Of a stretch of 64,000 nt of DNA, positions 10,577-23,600 are shown in pieces. The DNA lies in the NCBI GenBank assembly GCA_030141605.1, contig JAQGDQ010000171.1:290426-354425 (forward strand), written 5' to 3'. Made by a program: the position numbers and the translations under genes. Below the pieces are notes generated by a model. That model worked only from the letters and a program-made list of their open reading frames with translations. It was not told where the DNA came from and did no database searches. How positions within the stretch are numbered: the first letter of the stretch is position 1; every line of letters starts with the position of its first letter. Origin of the DNA: Tubiluchus corallicola. Its lineage: Eukaryota > Priapulida > Priapulimorpha > Priapulimorphida > Tubiluchidae.

Positions 10577-12247
10577 TCAGACAATCTCATCTATATTGCC
10601 TGCCATGATGTCCTGATAAACATCAATGAACATATAATCAGATAATGATTCGTAGCCACTAACAGCTTCCAGCATTTGCTGTAACTGTTGGCGCAGTTGC
10701 TGAAAACTTGGTCTGTCATCGGGATTTTCACGCCAACAAACTTCAATCAGTTCATACACCTCTTCTGAGCACCCCGGAGGACACTCCATACGGTATCCAT
10801 TTCTGATTGCTTCAATGACCTCAACAGCTGTTTTGTGTTCCGGGTAGGGCGTGACCCCAAGAGTTACGATCTCCCAGAAGAGTACCCCAAATGACCAGAC
10901 ATCTGATTCTATGGAATATTTGTTAAACTGCAAAGATTCGGGTGCCATCCAACGAACTGGCAAACGCTTTTGTAACCTCTTCACATTAGACCGGTACTTG
11001 ACAACGTCGTCTTCTCTTCCAAATTTACTAATCTTACACTTAAGGTCCGCAGAGACAAGAATACTCCTTGCTGCCAAATCGCGACACAGGCATTTATGCA
11101 GGGCTAGATGTTCAAGCCCTGACACAATGTCGGAAGCAAATGACACTGCCATTCTAACAGTCAAGTGAGCAAGATTTGAATACTGGTCCGTATTCCCTGC
11201 TTCTTTCAAAAGAAAAGATTTTAAATCTCCGTTCTCCATGTAATCTTTAATCACTACTGTACCTTTTTCTGCATCATTTATTTTTGTGATAAAACCTAAT
11301 AAATTTTCATGTGCAGGAATGTCTTTTAAGATCTCCAATTCCTTTTCAAGATACGAAGTAATAAAATGATTGCGCTTTTCCTTTATTGTGTATTTAGCTG
11401 TGACTATTTGCTGCTCTCTAATTCTTTCTGGCTCAGTATTGTGCAAGATAGCTTTGTACACGTGATGATACGTGCCTTCTCCAAGTTTTTCTAGGTAACT
11501 TATTTTGTTTTTGTTCACGCATTCATCCGGTCGAGGAGGTAGTGCAGGAACATCGGATACCCGTGGCGGTAGTGGTGTAACATAAGGAAGGTCGTACACA
11601 ACTTCTGTTCTCTGTTCTTGGTTGATGGCTACCACACCAGCCATTCTTCCAGGTTCAGTAGCTGATGCAGGCGTGATTGTCACTTTGTTGTAGTCTGGTG
11701 TTCCGCAGCATACTAACCTACAACATAATGCAGCTGATACAATTGAGGCAATAAGTTCCAGTATACCCAAAATAGGATATATTATGTGAACACGGCGTGC
11801 AATGTTTTCTTCCCAGCAATCTGTTTCGTAACAGCTGGAATGTAATGCTATGATAGAACCTCCAACTATCATTATGCAACTTGTTATTGCAGAAAGGATG
11901 CACAGTACCATGAAACTGATCCAGATGGGAAGTACGGGCTTTTTCTTTCCTATACATCCCACGATTCCTGTTACTGTGAACATGATCCCTGCCCATATGC
12001 CAATTAGGGCACCATTATAAGAAACCACTATAGAAAGTACAATAACTTCCAGAAGAAGGGCAATTGAACCAAGAACCAATTGGACTACTGCTGCTGCAAA
12101 TGCCACTTTCTTGGTTGTTATATTTCCTGCTGTACGTCTCTCTTGCTCTTGCTGCTGTGTGAATGTCATATTTTGTACAGACACTTGTTCTGGTACATAA
12201 TTCAGCGTGTTGCCTATTTTTGCTGGAACCATCGCCATAGCTGGCAT
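10577..12247 (-). CDS. Four-pass (MS4A/CD20-like) membrane protein with C-terminal tyrosine pseudokinase domain
   Basis: Single-exon, 556 codons; the ATG follows an in-frame TGA three codons upstream, so the start is secure. Residues 1-45 are cytoplasmic and Gln-rich. Four hydrophobic segments follow at about 48-77, 79-100, 105-135 and 155-181, with a short loop holding C139 and C144. The pattern of segments 2-3 ([14 protein letters not shown], then [12 protein letters not shown]) resembles MS4A/CD20 proteins; that is inference. A linker has SH3-ligand-like PLPPR (226-230) and ALPPRP (235-240). The kinase-like domain is about 248-528: glycine loop GEGTYHHV (256-263, third Gly lost), lysine K285, CRDLAARS (388-395), KFG (408-410), VRWMAPES (431-438), SDVWSFGV, and the C-lobe CW...RPSF. 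The metal-binding Asn and DFG Asp are replaced by S395 and K408, so catalysis is predicted lost or severely reduced. Tail tyrosines Y532, Y538 and Y544 could be SH2 docking sites. Likely a membrane scaffold or allosteric partner. Confidence 0.9.
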   Translation of the reverse strand: MPAMAMVPAKIGNTLNYVPEQVSVQNMTFTQQQEQERRTAGNITTKKVAFAAAVVQLVLGSIALLLEVIVLSIVVSYNGALIGIWAGIMFTVTGIVGCIGKKKPVLPIWISFMVLCILSAITSCIMIVGGSIIALHSSCYETDCWEENIARRVHIIYPILGILELIASIVSAALCCRLVCCGTPDYNKVTITPASATEPGRMAGVVAINQEQRTEVVYDLPYVTPLPPRVSDVPALPPRPDECVNKNKISYLEKLGEGTYHHVYKAILHNTEPERIREQQIVTAKYTIKEKRNHFITSYLEKELEILKDIPAHENLLGFITKINDAEKGTVVIKDYMENGDLKSFLLKEAGNTDQYSNLAHLTVRMAVSFASDIVSGLEHLALHKCLCRDLAARSILVSADLKCKISKFGREDDVVKYRSNVKRLQKRLPVRWMAPESLQFNKYSIESDVWSFGVLFWEIVTLGVTPYPEHKTAVEVIEAIRNGYRMECPPGCSEEVYELIEVCWRENPDDRPSFQQLRQQLQQMLEAVSGYESLSDYMFIDVYQDIMAGNIDEIV

Positions 12248-14705
12248 GTAATTTCAACAAACTGAATTTCCTCCTAGATTCTAAACATAAAACTTTGTGA
12301 AGAGTGAATATCGAGTGACACTGCAACAAAACAAGAAAAATATCATTTATCTAATAACAAACCGGTTCATTTTCTCTACTGCCAGAATTTTCGGCCAGAC
12401 GCATGTGCTATGTACGTACTTCACACTCGTACCCTTAAGCTTCCGTAAAGTGACAGTTTAGCAGCTTTAGCTTCGTCTTTCAAGTAAACGTTTTTCATAT
12501 TAAAATAAGCCATAGCGAACCCTTAAATGGGCGCAGTACAGTTTTTAGTTTTTAAGAAAGACACGTATTGCCCATAATTGATCATTACTTTCTAAACCAA
12601 TTAAAATAAAAGACGCAACTTTATCTATCCTAGTCGACATGGAGTCCTGTATTTCATCTTATCACAGAGCAATATCGCGTCATTTGGTAACACCAATAAC
12701 TGCGCATATTAGTTGCAGATACTTTTAAAATTAAAAACTCATTTTTGTGCATTATGACATAAACATTTATCACGTTGTCACCCAATCACTAGTAGATTAA
12801 ACTTACAGCAACGCACTTTCCTTGTAGTACACATTCGTGTCCGCCAGTTCTACCTATTATATTTCGCAGAACATACGTCCAAGCATTACCGTACGAACGA
12901 TCGCAGACTCGTCATGTGTTTAGTTATCTCGCTATGGTTCACACAATGCCGGCTTTTCTTACGCTTAAGTTGCTACTTCTTGGAAAATTCCACTTCGGAC
13001 TCAGTCTAGCGTGTAGAACATAAATAACTGCTGGCACAGATGTATTAGTTGGCGCAGCTGCCCTAAGGCACACGTTTCTGAGGACGTATCTGCACTGTGC
13101 CACGGTGCCTACAACCGTATAATTACATGATTTTTTCGATATTTTGTGAAGCTCACAGTCTCACTTATGTATGTTACAATGCATTATAGTAACACGGAAC
13201 ATTTGCGAACGTATTAATTTTAAGCTGGTATAACGAAGTATCTCATTTAGGCCACCAACTCACATATAATCTAATCTGCCTCAGTCTCGCCAAGTGCTAA
13301 GGCGCTAAGGCATAATTTCATTAAAGCTGTAACTGACAGAAGTGTAAAATTGATGATTGTTGAATATCGAAAAGCGCTGCTTAATATGCTTGGCATACCA
13401 TATAACTCGCATTGTACAATGACGATAACGATTGCTGAAACTTCCTCCTTTGAATTTTTAATACCTAAGAGAAGTGTAAATCGGTCAAGAAGTACTGTCT
13501 TAAAAACACTGTCACTTTTAAACATGAATTCTACTTGTACAACCCTAAGAGTGAATAAGATATTTATTGTACAAAATATTTCCAATTTTAATAACACTGT
13601 TTCTAATCATAATATATTTGCTTATGAGCTGTACTGGCTTACTGAAGGGGAAAACCACCTACCTGGCTTCTTGTATGATGAAATTCGTCAGATTTTGTAT
13701 CATATGATAACTAACTAATGTAAATATTCTTGTAAATTATTACTAACAAATATTGATGAATTGTAATATGTAATAAGTGCGAAATAAATCTTATACATAT
13801 AATAAATAAAAAAAATGAATTGTTAATGTGTGCCTGATCACATCTTCATACTAACTATAGGGCATTTCTACTCTACAGTACGACTGCTCGACGATATTAC
13901 TTCAGAAATCGAGAGGTACAAAGGGTTGTAGACCACATCTGTGGTTGTAGACTTTTTTGCTCAGCAGAATAAAGCTGCCGTGCTTTTTGAAAGAAACTGT
14001 AACTCTCAACAATTGCAGTTACAAGTCGTGTCGTATTTACTTGTTATTTTATTATTATTTATTAGGCACAAAAGTATACATTAAGATTAGTAGACAATAA
14101 GATTGTATAACTACGAGTCATACGAAGGTTACAGCCATACGACTGTGTGGCCATAGATGACGCAAGGAACTAAATTTTGGAACAGGTCACTGCCTGTTAA
14201 TCTATACACGTACCCCATAGACAAGAAACCAGTAGTAGCAATTCAAAATGTTTCCTATAGTCAGAGTAATACTCATTAATGAAAGTACGAGTACATCAAT
14301 TTTAAATTCTGAACAGCAGATACAGAGATTCTGTTTATTTTACCAACTGGGGCTCTTTTCTCGTATGTATTGTAATGATTTCTTTTTCAGCGCCAAATTT
14401 TCAGCTTCAAAGATGGTTTTCCTACACTTAAGAAGGGACCATTTCAACCTTTGTAGTTTTCAATACAAAATTGGACTCGGGCACTTCAGTACCAGCGCTA
14501 TTAAATTAATGATGTACATTTTAAACATCGTTGAAGAGCAGTAGCTAACATTTTACACACTGATTTGACGTGAACAAAAAAGCAAAAATACTAATTAATG
14601 GGTTCAGTAGACACATTTAATAAATAAATTCTGTTAACAAATTTAAGTCACTTTAAGTCACTCATTAGGACAAAATGATTTGCTCAGTTAAAGTTTTGTA
14701 ATATC
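12248..14705. other. Intergenic spacer between divergent genes
   Basis: Separates the minus-strand kinase-like gene from the plus-strand TTLL gene and probably holds the promoter of the former and perhaps 5' exons of the latter. A plus-strand frame at 13350-13718 (122 codons) is followed by AATAAA at about 13783 but matches no family I know. No other structure seen. Confidence 0.35.
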
Positions 14706-15200
14706 CATTGGCGGCTCGTGTATACGCACTGTGGAACTACAGTACCCCCTATTTTCACTCAATATTATAAAAACTATTCAACATAAGAGGTCTTTTTTCT
14801 TTAGTTCTTCTTTATACTTCTACGAAACTAGAGCACGTGAGGGTAGCACTGTCTGCTTCACAGCCCAGCACAGTGGGTTTTTGGTTGCTGTGCGCATGTG
14901 TGCATAACACGCTGTACGCTGCACTCGTTCACACAGTTTGTCAGTTGTTACGTGCTTAAAACCATATACAGGCATATTCTTGAACTATGGCAATTTAGGC
15001 TTTTCGTAAGCAAATAATTTTTTTTTTGTTTAGGGTTTTAAGTTTATGCATAAATTTTTGTATGTTTGTTTGTTTAAAATTACAATTATAAATAAAACAT
15101 TAAATTACGTATGTTTGTTTCGTTTTACACAGTATTAAAACAATGGCTAAAATTTTTCTGAAGCAGCACCCCCACTACTTTTAACTACGGGTCACCACTG
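14706..15200. mobile_element. Non-autonomous hAT-like element, family A copy 1
   Basis: 495 bp. The left end is CATTGGCGGCTCGTG and the right end is the degraded inverse (ACGGGTCACCACTG). The flanks GTAATATC (14698-14705) and GTCATATC (15201-15208) agree at 7 of 8 bases, an 8-bp target duplication typical of hAT elements. Internal and end sequences match the copy at 45138-45743 (CCCCCTATTTTCACTCAATA near the left end, a GTTTGTTTGTTTAAAATTAC region near the right). Confidence 0.85.
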
Positions 15201-15533
15201 GTCATATCACCACTACGGGTCATATCACCTGAAGTTTTACGTGATGAAACAAATCACTGGCAATACACGAAATTGAAATTTGTGATTCAAAATAAAGTTT
15301 CAAAATAGTTGTTTCAAAGAAGCTGAGATACAGATGGTTACAGTAGTACTTGTATAATTATGTCCCTAAGTATACTTGAAGTAATGAAAATAAAATCCGA
15401 ATACTCACTCTTTTCAGGCGGCTTTAATTTTATCCTTTTGTTTTTGAACTTTGGCTTTTTATATGGTGTGTTTGAAATTGGGAAATTGTGTAGAGAAAGA
15501 GAGAATGAGAGGGGGGAGGGAGAGGGAGAGGGA

Positions 15534-15608
<75 letters not shown>

Positions 15609-17664
15609 ATTACAGTATTCGTGTTTTTTGGTTTAGTTCGTTGACGACATGACGACGTGTCACGAAGCTCGCTTTGCAGACGTTAGGGTGCCTGGTTCAA
15701 ACCAGGCTTCACAATTTAGTTTCACAATTCAACAATTATGACTCCATCTAAAGAGCCGACATATCGGACACTATTCCTTTACAGCAAGATAAATGGCTAC
15801 CACTAAGCTCATTTGCAAACAGTAAACGTTTCCTACTTGCTTTTTGCCCCAGGTAACCATGACAGGTTAATGCCATCTAGCGTAAACCAGTCTGTACCGT
15901 TATTGTGGAACAGTCTGTATTGTCATCGACTGGTATCTACGTAACAACAAGCGAAAACCAGTCCATCATATTGTATTGGATACTAAATATACGTATTTAT
16001 GATGTACAGCTAGGTGTAGTAAGCTTGTACAGCGTGTTTACGTGTTAAGCTCATACGTGAGGTGTACAAACTCCTAATATTGAAATGATTTTTTTTTTAT
16101 TTATTTACTTGTGTACAGCTACTGTTTCTGAAGTGACAGGTATGAAAAAATACTTCAGCTTTACAGGTTTGAACATTTTAATTGAATCTGATGCGGATGC
16201 AGTAATCAAAATCTTTAGAAAAAAAGGCCTAAGTTGATAATTATACAAAAATACTTTTTGGAATTTAAACGCGGCGAAAGCGAATCGTGCATGAAGCCAC
16301 GTTAAATTTTTGTTTACTTTCTAAACCAAATTTAGGTTTATATAAGACCAAATGCTTATTGTAGAATTTTCGATTAGATGCCGATAGCTTCTGACAGATC
16401 GTCTTAAAGTAATGATGAATTAACTGTAATTTATTGCCATTTATTTGCAAGTCTAGCTTAATAACAGTTTGTAAGTTTGACCAATTTTTTAACTATAATT
16501 GAAGAAAGAGAGAAGTATCGAAATGATTCTAAAATATATGTAACAACTAACGCGATATTTTCATGCTAAATAAAGGCGAAATTTAACGGATTGGTGCTAC
16601 TCGACTTTCAATTCTGATTTTTTTCAAGAAACAGCGTTGAGGTTGACTTCCTACACATTTATTTTGCACAATTACAGGACATTTTCCAGTCATTGGACTG
16701 CATAACAAGGCAGATGAGTGCTGTACTATGAGCTACGCCCTATCATTGTTATTATTATCATATGGTACAAGTTTGCATCATCATTATAATATTACAAAAG
16801 CGGTTAGATGCACAGCATTGAGGGTAAACTTTTGGCAATAAGCCTTGTAATACTTATGATGATATAATTAAACTTCCTGACGCTTGCGGCTAGTTCCTAC
16901 CACGAGTTTTTATCTATGAAGAAATCTTCTTGAAGGCCTAAAGGTATTCATTAGGGTCAACAACACACCTTTACGTCCAACTAGTACTGAATTGAGTATG
17001 TAGGTTAAAATTTTCACAGATTGAAAGAGCAGAATTTTGGCGCAAATTAATTGTTTTTTACTAACTCACATTTAAATTCGTATATATATTATATATTTAT
17101 ATAATCGTTATATTTATTTAGCAAAAAGGTAAATATTACATTTTACAGAATTGCAATCTTATGTTAGTTCATCTGCACATTATCTAATATAAATTATGTC
17201 GATTAGTAACTAACATTTATAAGTAGTGTCTAATTACAAAAAATCAAATAATATAACCTTTAGCTGATCAGCAGATTTAGCAATATCTCTTTTACTTCAT
17301 CATTACAAAAGCTTCAGATTAAACATTCACCATTAAGTGTCCAGAAGAGTCCTGATTTCATTAAAACTAGCAACACTCCTAAACTTTACTGAGTTAACGC
17401 GTATACGATTCTTTCCCATTGTTGTTATGCTTATATTATTATCGTGTAAATAGACAAGTTTCTCATGATCTCATTGTTTTGCATAATTTCTATACGATTG
17501 TACAACTTTTGCCTGCATTTTGCATAGTTTATTTCTGTCAGAAGTTATTAACTGCATAATGTAATTATGTTAATAGTTTTGTTATGTCAATTTGATTCTT
17601 TTCACATTATGAAATAAACTAGTTTGGCCGTTGATGTAATAGCGGTTTTTCGTTAACTTTGTAG
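15201..17664. other. Spacer or unseen TTLL 5' exons; microsatellite and tRNA-like fragment inside
   Basis: Apart from the GA array, the only notable site is a stem CCTGG/CCAGG around TTCAAA (15690-15707), resembling the B-box and T-arm of a tRNA-derived SINE but with a six-base loop. No exon of the TTLL gene could be identified here. Confidence 0.3.
15497..15604. repeat. (GA)n microsatellite
   Basis: An impure GAGAGG/GGGAGA lead-in (15497-15540) passes into more than 30 pure AG dinucleotides up to 15604. Confidence 0.95.
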
Positions 17665-20600
17665 GTAATGGAGCTGCTCTTTGGGCCAACATTAGGGTCG
17701 CTAGTCAAGAAACACCGCCTGCACGATGGAACACCTCACAGTACTCTGACCAATGTCCTCGTACAATTCCGCCAGTCATAAGAAGCCTTTTTTCTAATGT
17801 GCCACCGGTGGTCAATTTTGGATTCTCTGGACAAATTGGTAATAAGCGGCGGACGTATGTATGAGTTCGTGGATGTCCGTGCGTGCGTGAGTGCGTGTGT
17901 GTGTGTGTTAGTAGGTGGTATTTCAGCTGCATTATTTCTATTGCTAGAACTTAGAAGGCTACGTCATTTACAGCAAAGGTTGTCATTCGTGCCATCTGTG
18001 TTTATGTTTGTGTATGCCCATAAAACTAATTATAAAAAATCTGTTGTTTTCTTTTACAGCTGAAGAGCTGCCCAGCTCCTTGAAAAGAAATTTGAAGTGG
18101 AAGACGCGTTATATTATTTTGAAGAAACTCCTTTATCATTCAAACTTCCACATTTCAAGTAGGTACTGTATTGACATAGGAGATATTGAAGCGTACTGTA
18201 TTATTGTGTATAAGCAAGCAACAACCAATCATGTGGCTACTTATATGCATAGAGGCAAGACATGATAAAACTGAAAATCGTTATTAACTAATGCAGTTTA
18301 TTGTCCGCGTTGGACAGTCTGATAATGTATATCGCAATGTATAACTGCTTAATTGCAAGTCGATTAGTTTGTATCTTTAGTTTGTTTTTCTATATGTTTG
18401 GCTTATACAATAACCATTTCTGCAGCTTTTGCTGCCTGTAATATCTTCAGTATCTCCAAAAAGTACTTCCAGCCGCTGAACTTTAATATCTACCGATCGC
18501 ATCAACATATAGAAAAAAGCCATATTTTTAAGCCGACGATATGTATAAGTGCAGCTCTATACGGCTGCTTATAAGGATTTTTATTTGTCAATTATTGTAG
18601 CTCTGCCAAAGTAAAACAAACACAGATGAAGAGGGCGCACCAAATTTAAGTCCCTAAATTCGTTTCTTTTTCAGCAAAAGATGGGTGGTTAGGGTTTTGG
18701 GGCAGTCCATTGAAAATTGTCGAATACCGGGACGTGTTAGAATACCAAAAAGTAAGTATGGTTGCTTGTAAAATCAAATTCAAACTCATGATTCAGCCTA
18801 AAAAAGAATTTTGTGAATATTCTTTATTTATATAAAATATATAAACTTATTTATATGACGGTTTTATCTACAGTGGGTATGCCGCAGATATGTATTCTAA
18901 TGTACTACCACTTTCTGCACTGCACCGCACTGCACTTCACTGCCCTACACTGCACCGTACTGCATTACACTACACCATATTGCACAGTACTGCAATGCAT
19001 TTCACTGCACAGCACTGCATGATATGCACTACAGATGTTACGTTATGCAACACTGCACTACGCTACGCTACTCTACACTACACTACACTACACTGCACTA
19101 CACTGCACTGCACTGCACTGCACTGCACTACACTACACTACACTACACTACACTACCATACACCACATCAAACCACACTACACTGCACTACACTACAGTA
19201 CACTGCACTGCACTGCACTACACTACACTACACTACACTACACTACACTACACTACACTACACTACACTACACTACACTACACTACACTATATCGTCTTG
19301 TTAGCATGGGATGCTCATTTTTGATATTCGATCCCATCGTTGCTTGGAACTAGTATGGAGTTATTTCGATTTCAGGGTTGGGCCTTTTTCTAATCCGTTT
19401 AATTAAATTTCTTTTTAAAAAATATGACACCATCGCCACTAGGTGTGCAATTGTGAATATGTACCGTTGCCTAAACCTGATAATCTTTTAATCATACACA
19501 AAATAAAGATTTATTCGTGCACTTGTTTTGTGACTACAATTACATAGTTATTTTGTAGTTTGGTCATTTTCCGGATACGTGGGAAGTCGGGCGAAAAGAC
19601 CGGCTCTGGCGCAACATATTACGGATGCAAGTCATGCATGGGAAACCGGACTTCAATTTTGTTCCCTTGACCTTTATTTTCCCTAACGATGAACAAGCAT
19701 TTCGAAATTACTGGGAAGCAAACCCACGAAAACACAAATGGATCGTCAAGCCAGTAAGTTGTCTCCGTTCTTGTCCAAGAAAAGAATTTCCTGTGGCGGT
19801 ACATCTTTAACTACGACATTATAATGAAATAACTTGTGGAATGTCATTGGATAATTAACTTCAACTAAATCGTACATCTTGAGAATGGAAAGATAAACAG
19901 CAAAGTCACATGTTTATAAAACCATCAAAACAAAAGAAGAATTTTAAATACTTTTTCTAGCTAGCTGTTTTTTTTTCTGGAAGCCAAAAGCGAGTTTATA
20001 AATTGCATCTGAGTCTGTTTTAGCAATTTAGTGCATCCATACTCTTGCAGAAGCCTGCCTGTGTTGTATTTTAGTTCAAATGTCATTATAATTATAACGG
20101 CAGAAATTTAGAAATTATTTGGGCATCATGCAATTATGTCATTCTAATTTCGATGCTTCATTGCTAAACTAATTAATTAATATTGTAATACTGTAGGCCT
20201 ACAATTATTGATTATTTAAGCTTGATAAACATTAATTTATTTACAGCAAGCAAAAGCTCGAGGGAATGGTATTTACGTAATCGGCAAATATGACGACATA
20301 CCAGCCCAACAAAATGTTGTTGTGCAAAGGTAAAATTGATTTTCTGACCCTCATTATGTTGCCTTATACGATCTTAACATTAATTTCACTGGCATTCATT
20401 TATGAGCTTCTTTGTTTTTCTGTCTGTCTGTCTCTTTATCGGTTAGTTCTTTCATCTGTTCACGTGCATCCATCTATTACTAGAAACTGCGAAAAGCTGA
20501 TTTCCAAACTTTTTGCAATAATCTATCTTTCATAGCTGTAGCCACAACTACAGTGGCTGACAACAGATACCCTACCAAGCGTTCCTACCAGCTGCAAAAA

Positions 20601-23600
20601 GTTGTCTGTTTTTTGTTTTTTTTGCTGCTAATTTACATTTGTAAATTTTTAACTGAAATAATCTTGGTTATAATATTTATAATCTCAATAGAACTTTTTT
20701 TGCAGATATATTACGAAACCGTACTTGATCAACGATTTAAAGTTTGACTTGAGATTGTATGTGTACATTGCATCGTATGAACCTCTAAGAATTTACCTTT
20801 ACAAAGAAGGCATCGTCAGATTTGCTACAATGAAGTACGTGTTACGAAGTATAACAATAGATAGTAATAATAGTTCTAATTCTGTGAGGCCATGACAGTT
20901 CTAAAATTTAAATTATAATACAAACAGTTCGTAACGCTACAGTCCAAAAAAACAAGTTAAATTTCTATTATGTATATCGAGGTCTCAGAAATCGCTATAC
21001 AGTGTTCCCTCGCTACTTCGCGGTTAGTTTATCCCGGACTCGCTGTTTCGCGGGTTTTCAAAAATATTAATGCAAAATATTTATCGCGGTATTTTCGCTG
21101 TTTCGCGGGTTTTTGCGGTACTCCGTCTAAAGTGTTTTTGCACATGCGTAGTACGTATTGTACAGTAATGTATAGATTTAATGAATTTTGCATAAAAAAT
21201 CACAAAATGTAAAAAAGGTACATGTACAGTATGGGAAAAGTTATTAAAGGAATGGGAAAGGGTTGTGTATAAGAGTGTGGGGAGGGTTTATACATAGCGT
21301 CCCTACTTCGCGGAAATTCACTTATCGCGGGTGGGCCTGTAACCGAACACCTGCGATAAGTGAGGGAACACTGTATACATATTACATTAAATATATTTTT
21401 AAGCAAAATGTTTGAAAATACGTATAGATGAACTAAAATTTTTGAAACTTCTTTTAGTCAAATTAGACGAAATCAGTAAAAATATTGCGTTGGTAGGTTT
21501 CTACATGTATGTTCCCGATCTTAAACTGTAGGTCAAAACAATCTATTCTTTAAGATATTGAAAGGAAACATAACTATTGCTACAAAAACACAATTTCACG
21601 TTCGCGCCACTAGTTCTTCGCTGTTACATGCATTTCGCCATTCGCTAGTTAGACGGGCACTAGCAATTGTGTTTCAGAAACACATTGCACAAAAAACAGG
21701 TGCTGTACCTCTCAGTTCAGGTTGTTATTTGTGACGAACTACGCACATTCGACAGCTCATGCGTGAGCACGGCAGTAAATTTGAAATTTGAATTTTTATC
21801 TTAAAACCTGCCTAGTTTTAGTACAACACACTTAATATTTTACAGTAGCACTGTACTTCAATTTTCAATTTCGTAAACACATTCAACACGCTCGTGAAAT
21901 ATTTTTCCTGTTGAAAATTATGTTAGCTTGTGATGCCATCAACAGTTGGGCTCGCCCGCCGATAATTAAATTTTTGTAATCTGCTATTTAGTAGCAGAAA
22001 CGCTTTTGCAGTACTAATCGTGTTAAATTGTATACTTTTTACCGTACTTCAAAATAGGGTAGTATATAAAAAATCATCCTGTCTTCCTTTCAGTTAATAA
22101 ACGTGTAAGTACCAACATCCGCATTTTCAAGTTAAATTTGTACAACATTTTTAATGAAAGAGTTTTGGCCTCTTGTTGCGTAAACTTTTCTCTTCATTAA
22201 GTGACGTTTATGTAGCATCCAGAATGCGTATGATTGTGCGTTTTCCACTTGCGGAACAGCCTGCGCAAAAAATAAATGGGAAATAGCTACAGAAAAAAAC
22301 GCATAACGCAGGTCAGATAAACGGGCGCATTGAAAACAACATAAACCGATTTTTATTATTCCGCACCCCCATAACGCATACGCATTCCGGATGCTACATA
22401 AATGCCACTTCAAATGTCGCAAGAAATCGCAAACAGCCAATTCTGTCAAGGCAGCCATATCCACATATGTGTGTATAGACGAGGTCTTCTTTAGTTCAGT
22501 TGAAAATCGTCTCAAAATCATTACACAACGTTACAGCTAATAGTGAACTAAGTTATTGTCTTGAACTTCCTCTTACGTTTGCGTTATAAATGCTTACAGG
22601 TTTAGCACAAAAACTGCTACATTAGATAATAGATTTATACATCTAACAAACTACATTGTAAACAAGAAGAATGAAGACTACGTGTTCAATTCAAATGCTT
22701 CGGCCGAGTTTGGTCACAAGTGGTAAGTTGTAAACAAATTATGCATTTCCTCCTATCGTTTATTAGGCCTAAAGTCCTAAAGCCTTAAAGCTAAAACTCC
22801 AGGATACATTTAGTAGCCATAATCGATGGAAGCAGAAAAAATGCATCAAGCCAAGGTATGCTTGGAATATAGGATTGCTGCATGCAATAGGCATTTATGG
22901 CTGCACAGCTGCACTTATGTATCATACAACACTTTATTTATACATGTGGGTCTGCTGGGCAGTTGCCGGAGCCCGGGGGTCCAACGAACATAGTGGCCCC
23001 ACAGTAATCTATGTGTGTTGTGGCTTACTGTCGTTAAATAAATTCCATATACTATACTCAACTATAAATAGGTTACAAGTGGATGTTTTGGCATTAATCT
23101 GTACAGCTGTACAGCAGTTTTTTTAAGGTTTAAAAACTGATTTCGTTGGAAATACCAATGCAGCAAAAACATGTTTAATTTTATCTACCATTTACATTTT
23201 TACCGTTGTGTAGGTAGGAGCCCCAGTGCACGGCTTTGCACGGGGCCTCTAATACTTGACGCTAGGACGTTAAGACGGCACTGCTTACACAAGGAATTTT
23301 ATCTTTGCTTTGTAGTGACTGAATGATAGACTAGTTTGTTTTGCTTTTCCTTGTAAAGACACGAGTTATTATTTTTGCTAGTGCATAACTAGGTATAAAA
23401 GTTCGTGCCCACTAAATCTGCCTTTTCTGTTCTTGTTTTCAGGGCGTTGTCAACGCTGTGGCGGTACTTGAAAAATAAAGGAGTTGACACGGACAAGATA
23501 TGGGATAGAATTTCCGATTTGGTTGCCAAGACCATAATCAGGTAACTCTTCAAATTAACGCTAAGTGATTTTAAATTTGGTAAAATTACAAGAATTGATT

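Noticed and set aside
13350-13718. 122-codon plus-strand frame followed by AATAAA
   Set aside because: No motif or family recognised, opposite strand is also open for 108 codons, and no splice partner was found. Transcript evidence would reopen it.
15635-15720. tRNA gene
   Set aside because: The stem around TTCAAA is strong but the loop is six bases and no D-arm or anticodon arm can be drawn.
18890-19353. Frames with [10 protein letters not shown] repeats
   Set aside because: Artefacts of the CACTR pentanucleotide array in a TTLL intron.
22945-23258. GGAGCCCGGGGGTCC and CACGGGGCCTC blocks resembling hAT ends
   Set aside because: The two blocks are not inverse copies of each other and no target duplication is visible.
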